This document shows, piece by piece, positions 1 through 5,490 of a stretch of 5,981 bases of DNA (position 1 is the first letter of the stretch; each line of letters begins with the position of its first letter). Below the pieces are notes generated by a model. The model did not search any database. It was not told the DNA's origin and saw nothing but the letters and a program-made list of their open reading frames with translations. Both the position numbers and the translations under genes were made by a program. Source of the stretch: Limnoraphis robusta CS-951 (GTDB taxonomy: Bacteria; Cyanobacteriota; Cyanobacteriia; Cyanobacteriales; Microcoleaceae); assembly GCF_000972705.2 (NCBI RefSeq), contig NZ_LATL02000112.1, positions 10,753 through 16,733 on the forward strand, written 5' to 3'.

Positions 1-401
1 GTAATTTCTCGATAAGCGATCGCCTGTTTACCATCTTCGCTTCGATCTTCTAAGTCTTCTGAACTCCGCAGCAAAGCGGCTGCACCCCCAGCGATAATGC
101 CCTGTACCAACTCGGGAGGCGTGCAGAAGGTGGGCGGACATTCAGCCGCATCTAACACGCCTAAACGCCCGCTAGTCCCCGCTCCGACATAAAATAAGCG
201 TCCACCGTGACCCATCGCTTCTGCTATGATGTCAATGGCTTGGGCTAGACCTTCACGGGAATGAGCGATCGCCAGTAAAGTCTGGATATCTTCTCGATTA
301 AATAAGTCTACCAACTCCAGAGAACTCAACTGATCTAAGTTGTGACTATTGGCATTAATTTGTTCAGTTAAAAGATGTCCTCGCGTCTCCCAATCATTCA
401 T
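1..401 (-). CDS. murQ: N-acetylmuramic acid 6-phosphate etherase, 5' part (cut by left window edge)
   Basis: MurQ cleaves the D-lactyl ether of N-acetylmuramic acid 6-phosphate to give GlcNAc-6-phosphate and D-lactate, in cytoplasmic peptidoglycan recycling. I translated the minus strand from the ATG at 401-399 and got 133 codons running off the left edge, a little under half of the usual protein of about 300 residues. The family signature is clear: FYVGAGTSGRLGVLDAAECP begins at residue 70 and lies in the SIS sugar-isomerase fold. Glu87 in AAECPPTF and Glu115 in RSSED align with the two catalytic glutamates known in E. coli MurQ (Glu83 and Glu114, from memory). The start is supported by AAAGG seven bases upstream and by a typical N-terminus (MNDWETRGHLLTEQ). 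The DUF3110 gene lies 84 bp upstream on the same strand, so co-transcription is possible. The C-terminal half is not visible, so integrity cannot be judged. Confidence 0.95.
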   Translation of the reverse strand, partial: MNDWETRGHLLTEQINANSHNLDQLSSLELVDLFNREDIQTLLAIAHSREGLAQAIDIIAEAMGHGGRLFYVGAGTSGRLGVLDAAECPPTFCTPPELVQGIIAGGAAALLRSSEDLEDRSEDGKQAIAYREI

Positions 402-408
402 ATAATCG

Positions 409-413
409 CCTTT
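409..413 (-). promoter_or_regulatory. murQ ribosome binding site (AAAGG)
   Basis: On the minus strand AAAGG is followed by a seven-base spacer and the ATG at 401. This supports the murQ start. I see no strong promoter in the 84-bp gap up to the DUF3110 stop codon. The gap is AT-rich with an imperfect AACAGATCAGTT palindrome near 431-442. Confidence 0.5.
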
Positions 414-485
414 CAAACCTTTAAATTTTTAACAGATCAGTTTTTCTTCAGTGTTTTGATTGAATCACAATCTCACCTTGATCTC

Positions 486-890
486 TTATAATAACCCTTC
501 TAATCGACGACGAATCATGTCAAGTTCATCCTGAGAATATTCGGTGTCTGACTCGGGCTTTTCAGAGGGCTTTTCAGAGGGCTTTTCATCGATATTTGAC
601 TCGGGTTGCCATTCCGTCTGTTCTACGTTATTCTCAGGGGGGACGGCCAACTCACCTGAGCGAACTAATTGCCAGTCGTAGTTGACACTGCGACAAAACT
701 CCTTAATTTCTTCATCCTCAATGGCTTCGACACTGGGAGTCGGAAAATCTTGGGCTTCTAGTAGGATACCGAAGCGGGTAGCATCCTCCTCTTCCTCAAA
801 CATTAGCACCGTGTTACGATCGCCCATCTGGATGGTATGAATTCCTTCGTTCTCTGTTCCTGCATTAAACAGTAGTACGTATACGCGCAT
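486..890 (-). CDS. DUF3110 domain-containing protein
   Basis: A 134-residue soluble, acidic protein with no signal peptide or membrane segment. It has the DUF3110 signature of cyanobacteria and plastid-bearing organisms: MRVYVLLFNAGTENEGIHTI at residues 1-20, GDRNTVLMFE at 23-32 and EDATRFGILLEAQDFP at 35-50. The conserved domain covers about residues 1-85 and its function is not established. Residues 86-115 form a low-complexity Pro/Glu/Ser linker with KPSE repeats (103-112), followed by a likely helical tail (DELDMIRRRLEGLL). I chose the ATG at 890 because the family begins MRVYV. The frame can be extended to a TTG at 914, but the added MLSNGREA is not family-like and the AAGAG before that TTG is too close to serve as a ribosome site. 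murQ follows 84 bp downstream. A candidate promoter lies at 970-998. Confidence 0.88.
   Translation of the reverse strand: MRVYVLLFNAGTENEGIHTIQMGDRNTVLMFEEEEDATRFGILLEAQDFPTPSVEAIEDEEIKEFCRSVNYDWQLVRSGELAVPPENNVEQTEWQPESNIDEKPSEKPSEKPESDTEYSQDELDMIRRRLEGLL
555..588. repeat. 12-bp tandem repeat, about 2.8 copies, inside the DUF3110 gene
   Basis: The unit GGGCTTTTCAGA (plus strand) occurs at 555-566 and 567-578, followed by a partial copy at 579-588. It is in frame (12 bp = 4 codons) and encodes the EKPS iterations of the acidic linker. Copy-number changes would not shift the frame, so this is a likely length-variable site. Confidence 0.9.
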
Positions 891-969
891 AGCTTCCCGA
901 CCGTTTGATAACAACTCTTTTTTGATACTGTTGTGATGCCCGCTAGCTCACGAGCAATCTACCTACCAT

Positions 970-998
970 ACAATATCATTATTAGGGAGCGGTTTCAA
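970..998 (-). promoter_or_regulatory. Candidate sigma70-type promoter of the DUF3110(-murQ) unit
   Basis: On the minus strand TTGAAA (998-993; 5/6 to TTGACA) is separated by exactly 17 bases from TATTGT (975-970; 4/6 to TATAAT). Transcription would start near 963 and leave a 5' untranslated leader of about 70 bases before the ATG at 890. The arrangement is read directly from sequence; promoter activity is inferred. Confidence 0.5.
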
Positions 999-1004
999 TT
1001 TAAT

Positions 1005-1018
1005 CGGTGTTAACCCCG
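1005..1018. promoter_or_regulatory. Imperfect palindrome in the divergent promoter region (possible operator)
   Basis: CGGTGTTAACCCCG is a 14-bp palindrome with one mismatched pair around a GTTAAC core. It sits just upstream of the minus-strand -35 box (993-998) and four bases before the plus-strand -10 candidate (1022-1027), a position from which a regulator could affect both divergent genes. I do not recognise a known operator; the role is inference from position alone. Confidence 0.3.
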
Positions 1019-1021
1019 GAG

Positions 1022-1027
1022 TATAAT
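1022..1027 (+). promoter_or_regulatory. Candidate -10 box for the methyltransferase gene
   Basis: A perfect TATAAT lies about 77 bases before the start codon at 1104. The sequence 17 bases upstream (TTTAAT at 999-1004) is a poor -35 box. A TTGACT at 1064-1069 has no convincing -10 at normal spacing. The evidence for any one plus-strand promoter is therefore weak. Confidence 0.3.
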
Positions 1028-1103
1028 TAACGTTCGGAACCCCCAAGATTAATTTTTTGAGGATTGACTTTAATATTTTTCTTCTGTTGGTACAAAATTT
1101 AAG

Positions 1104-2231
1104 ATGATCTCTAATGATTTTAATCAACTTCATCCCCCTCTGCAAGCCTTCATCCAAGATCAAGCCCCATTCCCCCTTGAGTTTAACTCTCTGATCAGTG
1201 AACAGGATGAGATGTATTTGTTTGCTTTAGAAAATCATAAAATCCCTGAAAAAGCTCGGATTAGATATTATTTTAATGGTCGGCGAATTTTTGATGCAGT
1301 TCGTCAGGTGGTGCAGTGGAAATTTCACAGTTTTAATCGCCTCAACTCTTTTTTAGATTTTGCCAGTGGCTACGGACGTTTTACCCGATTTTTGACTCAA
1401 GAAATACCGCCTCAAAACGTTTGGATCTCAGATATTTATCGGGATGCAGTCAAGTTTCAACAACAACAGTTTGGAGTCAACGGAATTGTTTCAACAGCTA
1501 GTCCGGCTGAATATTCAGTTAATCAACAGTTTGATTGTATCTTAGCTTGTTCATTTTTTAGTCATCTCCCTGAACAAACCTTTACCCTCTGGATGCAAAA
1601 ACTTTATCACTTAATTTCTTCCGAGGGAATCTTGCTGTTTAGTGTTCATGATCGAGATTTATTACCGCCTGAGTCAAAAATCAAATCAGATGAAATATTA
1701 TTTATCCCCCAAAGTGAAAGTTACTCTCTTGATGTGAATGAATACGGTACTTCTTACGTCGGGGAAGAATTTGTGCGTCAAACGGTTCAAAATGTTAGTG
1801 AAGGTCAAGCCATTTGTGAACGCATTCCTCAAGGCATTTGTCGCTATCAGGATTTATATATTGTCGCCAAATCTCCGCTACCCGATTTTAATCAATTAAA
1901 CTTTAGTCATCATCCTTTCGGACGTTTAGAACAGATTAATTTAACCGCAGAAGGAGAACTTCACATCCGGGGATGGGTATCAGAAATTAACCCCAATAGT
2001 CAAATCGAAGCGATTTTAATCTCAATCAATGGTGAATTCATTAAACAAGTAAAACCCGAGCAGAATTCTTCTGCGGATCAGACCTTCTCTTGGTCTACTC
2101 AGATTAACCTTCCCAGTTTATCACCAGAAGATATCATCTTGATCAAAGCCATCAATACGAGAAATTTAGAATGGGTTTTTGAAGCGGCTACCCTAGAGGT
2201 ATTACAAGCAGCAAGCAACGAAATCCGTTAA
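1104..2231 (+). CDS. Class I SAM-dependent methyltransferase with extra C-terminal beta-rich domain
   Basis: A 375-residue cytoplasmic protein. Residues about 60-185 form a Rossmann methyltransferase. Motif I is FLDFASGYGRFTRFL (83-97), a variant of the SAM-binding glycine loop. The acidic residue at the end of strand 2 is Asp110 in WISDIYRDA. Motif IV is FDCILACSFFSHLPE (143-157), and a later strand is EGILLFSVHD (174-183). This layout matches small-molecule or glycan methyltransferases of the Methyltransf_11/25 type; the substrate cannot be inferred. Residues 271-367 form a separate domain of alternating hydrophobic strands (ELHIRGWV, AILISINGEF, IILIKAINT, EWVFEAATLEVL), resembling beta-sandwich GWV/GWA modules I recall from cyanobacterial glycosyltransferase-type proteins. 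The ATG at 1104 lacks a strong ribosome site, so the start is less certain than the family. No HIP1 site lies in the gene. The RTX gene follows 172 bp downstream. Confidence 0.85.
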   Translation: MISNDFNQLHPPLQAFIQDQAPFPLEFNSLISEQDEMYLFALENHKIPEKARIRYYFNGRRIFDAVRQVVQWKFHSFNRLNSFLDFASGYGRFTRFLTQEIPPQNVWISDIYRDAVKFQQQQFGVNGIVSTASPAEYSVNQQFDCILACSFFSHLPEQTFTLWMQKLYHLISSEGILLFSVHDRDLLPPESKIKSDEILFIPQSESYSLDVNEYGTSYVGEEFVRQTVQNVSEGQAICERIPQGICRYQDLYIVAKSPLPDFNQLNFSHHPFGRLEQINLTAEGELHIRGWVSEINPNSQIEAILISINGEFIKQVKPEQNSSADQTFSWSTQINLPSLSPEDIILIKAINTRNLEWVFEAATLEVLQAASNEIR

Positions 2232-2278
2232 AATTAGCAAAAAAATTCCCCAACAGACAATCGAGAGACTTTGATCAA

Positions 2279-2315
2279 ATCAACAGGTTGATAAATTTTA
2301 TAATTTTTTTATCAA
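2279..2315 (+). terminator. Overlapping inverted repeats after the methyltransferase gene; possible weak terminator
   Basis: Two inverted repeats share an arm. ATCAAC/GTTGAT (2279-2284 and 2287-2292) can form a short stem and is followed by an AT-rich tract with a T run at 2304-2310. TTGATAAA/TTTATCAA (2288-2295 and 2308-2315) is a perfect 8-bp pair with a 12-bp AT-only spacer. The first could end methyltransferase transcription; the second could be a protein site or a cruciform. A TATAAT at 2299-2304 lacks a -35 box at normal spacing. Stems are AT-rich and weak, so the role is uncertain. Confidence 0.3.
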
Positions 2316-2350
2316 ACAAACTCTAAAAAACGTGTTAAAAACAATCCTGA

Positions 2351-2368
2351 AGTTCGATCAACAGAACT
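2351..2368 (+). promoter_or_regulatory. Inverted repeat in the RTX gene leader
   Basis: AGTTC at 2351-2355 and GAACT at 2364-2368 are perfect 5-bp arms with an 8-bp spacer, 35 bp before the RTX start codon. This could be a regulator site or a leader hairpin. The arms are short enough to be chance, and I do not recognise a known binding motif. Confidence 0.25.
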
Positions 2369-2403
2369 GAACAAACATTCTAGCTGTATACCCTTAAAGC
2401 CTC

Positions 2404-3174
2404 ATGTCAAATCAAACGCCCGAAATTTTTACCGAAGAAATTGATAGCCTTTTAGGAGGAGCAGATGCGGATACTTTTGCTCTGCGGAACAATGGCGATC
2501 AAATCAATGTGTTATTATTAACGCCCCCTCCTACCCAAGAAGGTACATCTCGAGCCGATGAAATACTCGGTACAACCGATAATGATGTCATATATGGTCG
2601 TCGGGGAAATGACACCCTATCGAGTTTTAGTGGCGATGACTTCCTCAATGGAGAATTTGGGGATGATTTGCTATTTGCAGGTCAAAATAATGATATCTTG
2701 ATTGGAGACTCTGGAGATGATACAATATTCGGAGATCGGGGTATTGATACCGTCTATGGTGGAGCAGGTGTTGATATTTTATATGGCAATTCAGATGACG
2801 ATATCGTTTATGGCGATCGCGGTGATGATCAAGTTTATGGCGGTCAAGGTAATGATCAACTTACAGGCGGTACAGGCAGCGATTTAATATTAGGCGATCG
2901 CGGCGAGGATACCCTAACAGGCGTGAGTGGTCGCGGTAAAGGTTATACATTAATTCAAGATTTCAATTCTCAAGAAGATACCATTCAATTAGTCGGGAAT
3001 GCGACATCTTATGAGTTAGTTAATTCTCAGGACTTAGAAACCCAGAGTTCTGTGAATTTACCGGAAGGAACCGCAATCATTTTTGAAGATTTTGATGGTT
3101 CAAAAGAACTGATCGCCGTCGTCGAAGGAAATTCTGCCCTTGATCTGAATGCTGACTATTTCAACTTCTTTTAG
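2404..3174 (+). CDS. Small RTX (hemolysin-type) calcium-binding protein, probably exported
   Basis: A 256-residue, very acidic protein. Residues 57-173 are 13 consecutive nonapeptides close to the RTX consensus GGxGxDxUx (e.g. DSGDDTIFG, DRGDDQVYG, GGQGNDQLT), which wind into a parallel beta-roll binding Ca2+ between turns. The C-terminal part (181-256: YTLIQDFNSQEDTIQL, ELIAVVEGNSALDL, ending DYFNFF) matches the terminal module common in cyanobacterial RTX proteins and probably carries the uncleaved type I secretion signal; there is no N-terminal signal peptide. The N-terminus has GGADADTFALRNN (18-30), resembling the GGAGADTFVLG motif usually found next to the terminal module. No enzymatic domain is present, so it could be a surface, sheath or matrix Ca2+-binding protein. 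No transporter genes are nearby. The ATG at 2404 has no clear Shine-Dalgarno sequence. The gene converges on the M23 peptidase gene. Confidence 0.88.
   Translation: MSNQTPEIFTEEIDSLLGGADADTFALRNNGDQINVLLLTPPPTQEGTSRADEILGTTDNDVIYGRRGNDTLSSFSGDDFLNGEFGDDLLFAGQNNDILIGDSGDDTIFGDRGIDTVYGGAGVDILYGNSDDDIVYGDRGDDQVYGGQGNDQLTGGTGSDLILGDRGEDTLTGVSGRGKGYTLIQDFNSQEDTIQLVGNATSYELVNSQDLETQSSVNLPEGTAIIFEDFDGSKELIAVVEGNSALDLNADYFNFF
2734..2922 (+). repeat. 81-bp (27-residue) higher-order repeat within the RTX array
   Basis: The nonapeptides group in threes. DRG recurs at residues 111, 138 and 165, exactly 27 residues apart, starting units at 2734, 2815 and 2896 (the last partial). Perfect HIP1 octamers sit at the same place in two units (2813-2820 and 2894-2901, exactly 81 bp apart) and a 6/8 match sits in the first (2732-2739). 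This suggests growth of the array by 81-bp duplications. Confidence 0.75.
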
Positions 3175-3181
3175 TGACGGT

Positions 3182-3207
3182 TAGGGGTAATTGATCAATT
3201 ACCCCTA
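3182..3207. terminator. Perfect 26-bp palindrome between convergent genes; likely bidirectional terminator
   Basis: The 13-base arm TAGGGGTAATTGA is followed immediately by its exact reverse complement. As RNA from either strand it can form an 11-bp stem with a GATC tetraloop. It starts 8 bases after the RTX stop codon and ends 5 bases before the end of the M23 gene, the ideal place for a shared terminator. No T run follows on either strand, so termination may not be classic intrinsic. The symmetry itself is certain. Confidence 0.75.
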
Positions 3208-3212
3208 CTGGT

Positions 3213-4115
3213 TCACTGATAACTGATATTTGGGGTTGTGGCGGTGGAAAAATAGGGGTTCGGATCTTCAGCCACCCAACCCAATTCTGAGTTATAACGA
3301 ATTTCAAAATGCAGATGAGGTTGATCGCTATCGGGTTCTCCACTCATACCCACCTTTCCGAGTGTTTCTCCTGATGAAACTTTCTGACCCGTTTGAACCG
3401 AAATCTCAGATAAATGAGCATAACGGGTTTGTTTCCCCGATTGATGATTCACCACCACTAAATTACCATAACCGCTTCTTGATCCAGCAAAGGCAACCAC
3501 ACCCTCACCAACGGCTAGCACAGGCGTACCAATATTCGCATTCAAATCGACCCCGCTATGAAAAACCACCCGACCCATAGTAGGATGGAGTTGCCAACCG
3601 TAACCCATTTGTACCGAAGCGGTTGTCGGTAGGGGATAACCCGACAAAACAGAGATCGCCGGAGCAACCGGGCCACCCGGAGTCCAGTTCACCCCCGGAA
3701 TAAACACCACCTGGGGTTGAGGTTGACAGCCATTCGCTTCAAAAATCACATCCGCCTGAGCATTGTAAGCTTGAGCAATCTCCTGTAAGGTGCTTCCGGC
3801 GGGAATTTCCACACGAATCCCATTGTAGGGGGGAATAACAATTTCCTGTCCGACGGGGATCTGTTGCGATCGCAAAATCGGATTGATCCCCAGTAGAGTC
3901 GCCGGAATCAGATTGTATTGACGGGCAATGCTTTCTAAAGTTTCACCCGACTGAATGCGATGACGTTTTAAACGAGACAGAACCCCAGGCGGACAGATAT
4001 TGTTATCCTGAGTATCGTCTCGGATAAATAAGTCGTTAGCCTCGGCAGAGTCAGCAGGGGTTAGTATAAGACCCGCTAAGGGCATGATCAATCCCAATAG
4101 ATAGAAAACCAACAT
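3213..4115 (-). CDS. Secreted LysM + M23 family peptidoglycan endopeptidase
   Basis: A 300-residue exported protein from the ATG at 4115. Residues 1-26 are a signal peptide (MLVFYLLGLIMPLAGLIL core, cleavage likely after DSAEA). Residues about 52-95 are a LysM domain (HRIQSGETLESIARQYNL ... IPVGQEIVIP); about 100-141 is a second, weaker LysM-like unit (IPAGSTLQEIAQAYNAQ ... VVFIPG). Residues about 176-289 are the M23 LytM-type metallopeptidase, with zinc ligands His186 and Asp190 in HSGVDL and His269 in HLH, plus catalytic His234 (RYAHLS) and His267. All active-site residues are present, so it should cleave peptidoglycan cross-links in the periplasm. The frame stays open to 4247, but that extra 44-residue stretch would bury the signal peptide and overlaps a hairpin and promoter candidate, so I reject it. 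argC lies 149 bp upstream. The last codons (ISYQ) arise from a GTTATCAGT-type tract. Confidence 0.9.
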   Translation of the reverse strand: MLVFYLLGLIMPLAGLILTPADSAEANDLFIRDDTQDNNICPPGVLSRLKRHRIQSGETLESIARQYNLIPATLLGINPILRSQQIPVGQEIVIPPYNGIRVEIPAGSTLQEIAQAYNAQADVIFEANGCQPQPQVVFIPGVNWTPGGPVAPAISVLSGYPLPTTASVQMGYGWQLHPTMGRVVFHSGVDLNANIGTPVLAVGEGVVAFAGSRSGYGNLVVVNHQSGKQTRYAHLSEISVQTGQKVSSGETLGKVGMSGEPDSDQPHLHFEIRYNSELGWVAEDPNPYFSTATTPNISYQ

Positions 4116-4137
4116 ATCAGCTTTGAGCCTCAATACA

Positions 4138-4165
4138 GCAGAGACCAGCAAACGCGGGTCTCTAC
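4138..4165 (-). repeat. Hairpin repeat (GTAGAGACC type) in the M23 leader
   Basis: On the minus strand GTAGAGACC, a 10-base loop and GGTCTCTGC form a 9-bp stem, counting one G-U pair in RNA. It resembles the dispersed GTAGAGAC...GTCTCTAC palindromes common in cyanobacterial intergenic DNA (recollection, not checked). It ends 22 bases before the chosen M23 start, so it lies in the leader if transcription starts near 4184. It may be a transcript-stabilising or attenuating hairpin, or just a repeat remnant. Confidence 0.6.
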
Positions 4166-4190
4166 AGATCTCTCCCGCTTGGAGTAAACG

Positions 4191-4219
4191 GTTATAAACG
4201 GTTAATTGTTTGAGGTAAA
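4191..4219 (-). promoter_or_regulatory. Candidate promoter of the M23 peptidase gene
   Basis: On the minus strand TTTACC (4219-4214; 4/6 to TTGACA) lies exactly 17 bases before TATAAC (4196-4191; 5/6 to TATAAT). A start near 4184 gives a leader of about 70 bases before the ATG at 4115. The region also has a direct repeat of AAACGGTTA (4186-4194 and 4197-4205). Activity is inferred. Confidence 0.4.
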
Positions 4220-4264
4220 TTGCAGTAACGGTTGAGTGAGTGATCAAAAATAAAGATACACCAA

Positions 4265-5326
4265 TTAAGGATAAAAACTCAATTTGGGCAGTCCTAACAT
4301 TTCATCCCAACCCATCATTAAATTGAGACATTGTACACCTTGTCCGGCTTGACCTTTAATTAAATTATCAATCACCGACATGACGATCACTCGATTTGTC
4401 CGTTGATCAACTTCCACACCCAGATAACAAAGATTGGTTCCGCACGCCCATTTCGTTTGAGGATAAGTTCCACCGGGTAACACTTTCACCCAAGGAGCAT
4501 TCCGATAAAAAGCGGTATAGATAGTAATTAAATCTTCCCGTACTAATCCCGGATCTCGCAGCGTTGCATAAACCGTTGCTAAAATTCCACGCGCCATCGG
4601 GATTAAATGAGGGGTAAACTGAACTTTAACATCATGTCCGGCAAGATCACTACAAATTTGTTCAATTTCTGGGGTATGGCGGTGATGTCCGGCTACACCA
4701 TAAGCTGAAATTGCATTATCGGCTTCTGCGTGTAAAAGATTCGTTTTCGCCTGACGTCCGCCGCCAGAAGTTCCGGATTTAGCATCAATAATCGCACTAT
4801 CGGTTGCAATTAATCCCTGCTTTAATAAAGGAGATAATGCCAATAAACTCGCCGTCACATAACAACCTGGACAACCGATGAGTTGGGCTTGAGAAATGCG
4901 ATCGCGATAAAGTTCAGGTAAACCATAAACGGCTGTCGAAGCGATCGCTTTATCCTCTCGTTCGCTACCGTACCATTTTTTATAGGTTTCCAGATTAAAA
5001 AATCGATAGTCTGCGGAAAGATCAAGAACTTTGCATCCTTTCTCCAACAGTTGAGGTGCCATTTTACACGCCAAGCCATTCGGCAGAGATAAAAACACCA
5101 CCTGACATTGAGATGCTATTTTATCAATGTCAATCGGCTCAATCATCAAATCAATGCAGTGACTCAAATGAGGATACAACGTATAAAAAGGCTTTCCTGC
5201 GCTGCTATCTCCCCCTAAATAGACAATTTCCACATTAGGATGATCTTGTAATAATCGCACAAGCTGCACGCCACCGTAGCCGGAAGCCCCAACTATACCC
5301 ACCGATACCCGTTTTGCATCTCCCAT
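4265..5326 (-). CDS. argC: N-acetyl-gamma-glutamyl-phosphate reductase
   Basis: ArgC catalyses the NADPH-dependent reduction of N-acetyl-glutamyl-5-phosphate to the semialdehyde, the third step of arginine biosynthesis in the cytoplasm. The 353-residue product has normal family length and looks intact. The NADP-binding glycine loop is [17 protein letters not shown] (10-26). The active-site Cys is Cys155 in [11 protein letters not shown] (150-160). The substrate-binding HHRHTPE is at 214-220, and the conserved [10 protein letters not shown] is at 321-330. The start ATG at 5326 is backed by AGGAG with a 9-base spacer. A closer ATG at 5333 is out of frame. Most homologues I recall have CYPT after the catalytic Cys; here it is CYVT. 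The TPR gene lies 164 bp upstream on the same strand and the M23 gene 149 bp downstream. I see no clear terminator after argC. Confidence 0.97.
   Translation of the reverse strand: MGDAKRVSVGIVGASGYGGVQLVRLLQDHPNVEIVYLGGDSSAGKPFYTLYPHLSHCIDLMIEPIDIDKIASQCQVVFLSLPNGLACKMAPQLLEKGCKVLDLSADYRFFNLETYKKWYGSEREDKAIASTAVYGLPELYRDRISQAQLIGCPGCYVTASLLALSPLLKQGLIATDSAIIDAKSGTSGGGRQAKTNLLHAEADNAISAYGVAGHHRHTPEIEQICSDLAGHDVKVQFTPHLIPMARGILATVYATLRDPGLVREDLITIYTAFYRNAPWVKVLPGGTYPQTKWACGTNLCYLGVEVDQRTNRVIVMSVIDNLIKGQAGQGVQCLNLMMGWDEMLGLPKLSFYP
4672..4714. repeat. argC segment repeated in inverted orientation at the right window edge
   Basis: These 43 bases, inside argC (coding about residues 205-218, around [10 protein letters not shown]), are exactly the reverse complement of 5939-5981. 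This copy is the native one, since it is in frame and conserved as part of ArgC. The match ends at 4715 (T expected opposite, G found at 5938). On the other side it is limited only by the window end. Confidence 0.97.
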
Positions 5327-5335
5327 ATTTCATAA

Positions 5336-5340
5336 CTCCT
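5336..5340 (-). promoter_or_regulatory. argC ribosome binding site (AGGAG)
   Basis: AGGAG on the minus strand precedes the argC ATG (5326) by nine bases. It is also two bases before an out-of-frame ATG at 5333, too close for normal initiation, so it selects the 5326 start. The AT-rich stretch 5357-5377 contains TATAAC- and TATAGT-like -10 candidates on the minus strand but no good -35 box. Confidence 0.65.
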
Positions 5341-5407
5341 CTGTGACGTGAGACAACTATATCAAACTGTTATATGATGCCGTATTCTGTTGACATTTGG
5401 GGAACAG

Positions 5408-5444
5408 AACCCTAAATCAGTAGGACTTAGGCTTTAACAGGGTT
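5408..5444 (-). terminator. Nested inverted repeats between the TPR gene and argC
   Basis: AACCCT (5408-5413) pairs with AGGGTT (5439-5444), and an alternative hairpin uses CCTAA (5411-5415) with TTAGG (5427-5431). The two share bases, so only one can form at a time. The position fits a terminator for the TPR gene or an argC leader element. The minus strand has no T run after the stem; the T run (5443-5447) is on the plus strand, where no gene needs it. The rest of this 164-bp gap shows nothing else clear. Confidence 0.3.
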
Positions 5445-5490
5445 TTTAGGATGCGCGATACCCCGCCAAACTCTCAAGCTGCTTGTTACC

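Noticed and set aside
963..1163. 66-residue minus-strand open frame
   Set aside because: It overlaps the start of the methyltransferase gene and the divergent promoter region, is Lys/Ile-rich and low in information, and has no recognisable domain.
2702..2887. 61-residue open frame in a second plus-strand frame inside the RTX gene
   Set aside because: Its repetitive Met/Ile pattern is simply the RTX nonapeptide DNA repeat read in another frame.
2572..2922. Repeat array considered as CRISPR
   Set aside because: The 27-bp period has no unique spacers and translates into RTX nonapeptides; it is protein-coding. No CRISPR array, tRNA, rRNA or transposase gene was seen anywhere in the window.
3161..3580. 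Open frames overlapping the M23 gene end (minus 3161-3343, plus 3230-3580)
   Set aside because: They are other-frame readings of a well-supported M23 coding region, and one runs through the palindrome; there is no domain or start signal.
4855..5238. Open frames inside argC (minus 4855-5079, plus 5056-5238)
   Set aside because: They are contained in intact argC in other frames and have no family resemblance.
5234..5333. Out-of-frame ATG at 5333 just after AGGAG, opening a frame of about 32 codons over the argC start
   Set aside because: The spacing to AGGAG is only two bases and the peptide ([12 protein letters not shown]...) looks like frame-shifted argC; it is more likely a chance ATG than a leader peptide.
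5390..5418. TTGACA on the plus strand as a promoter
   Set aside because: The 17-bp-spaced -10 would be TAAATC, a poor match, and transcription would only run antisense through the TPR gene.
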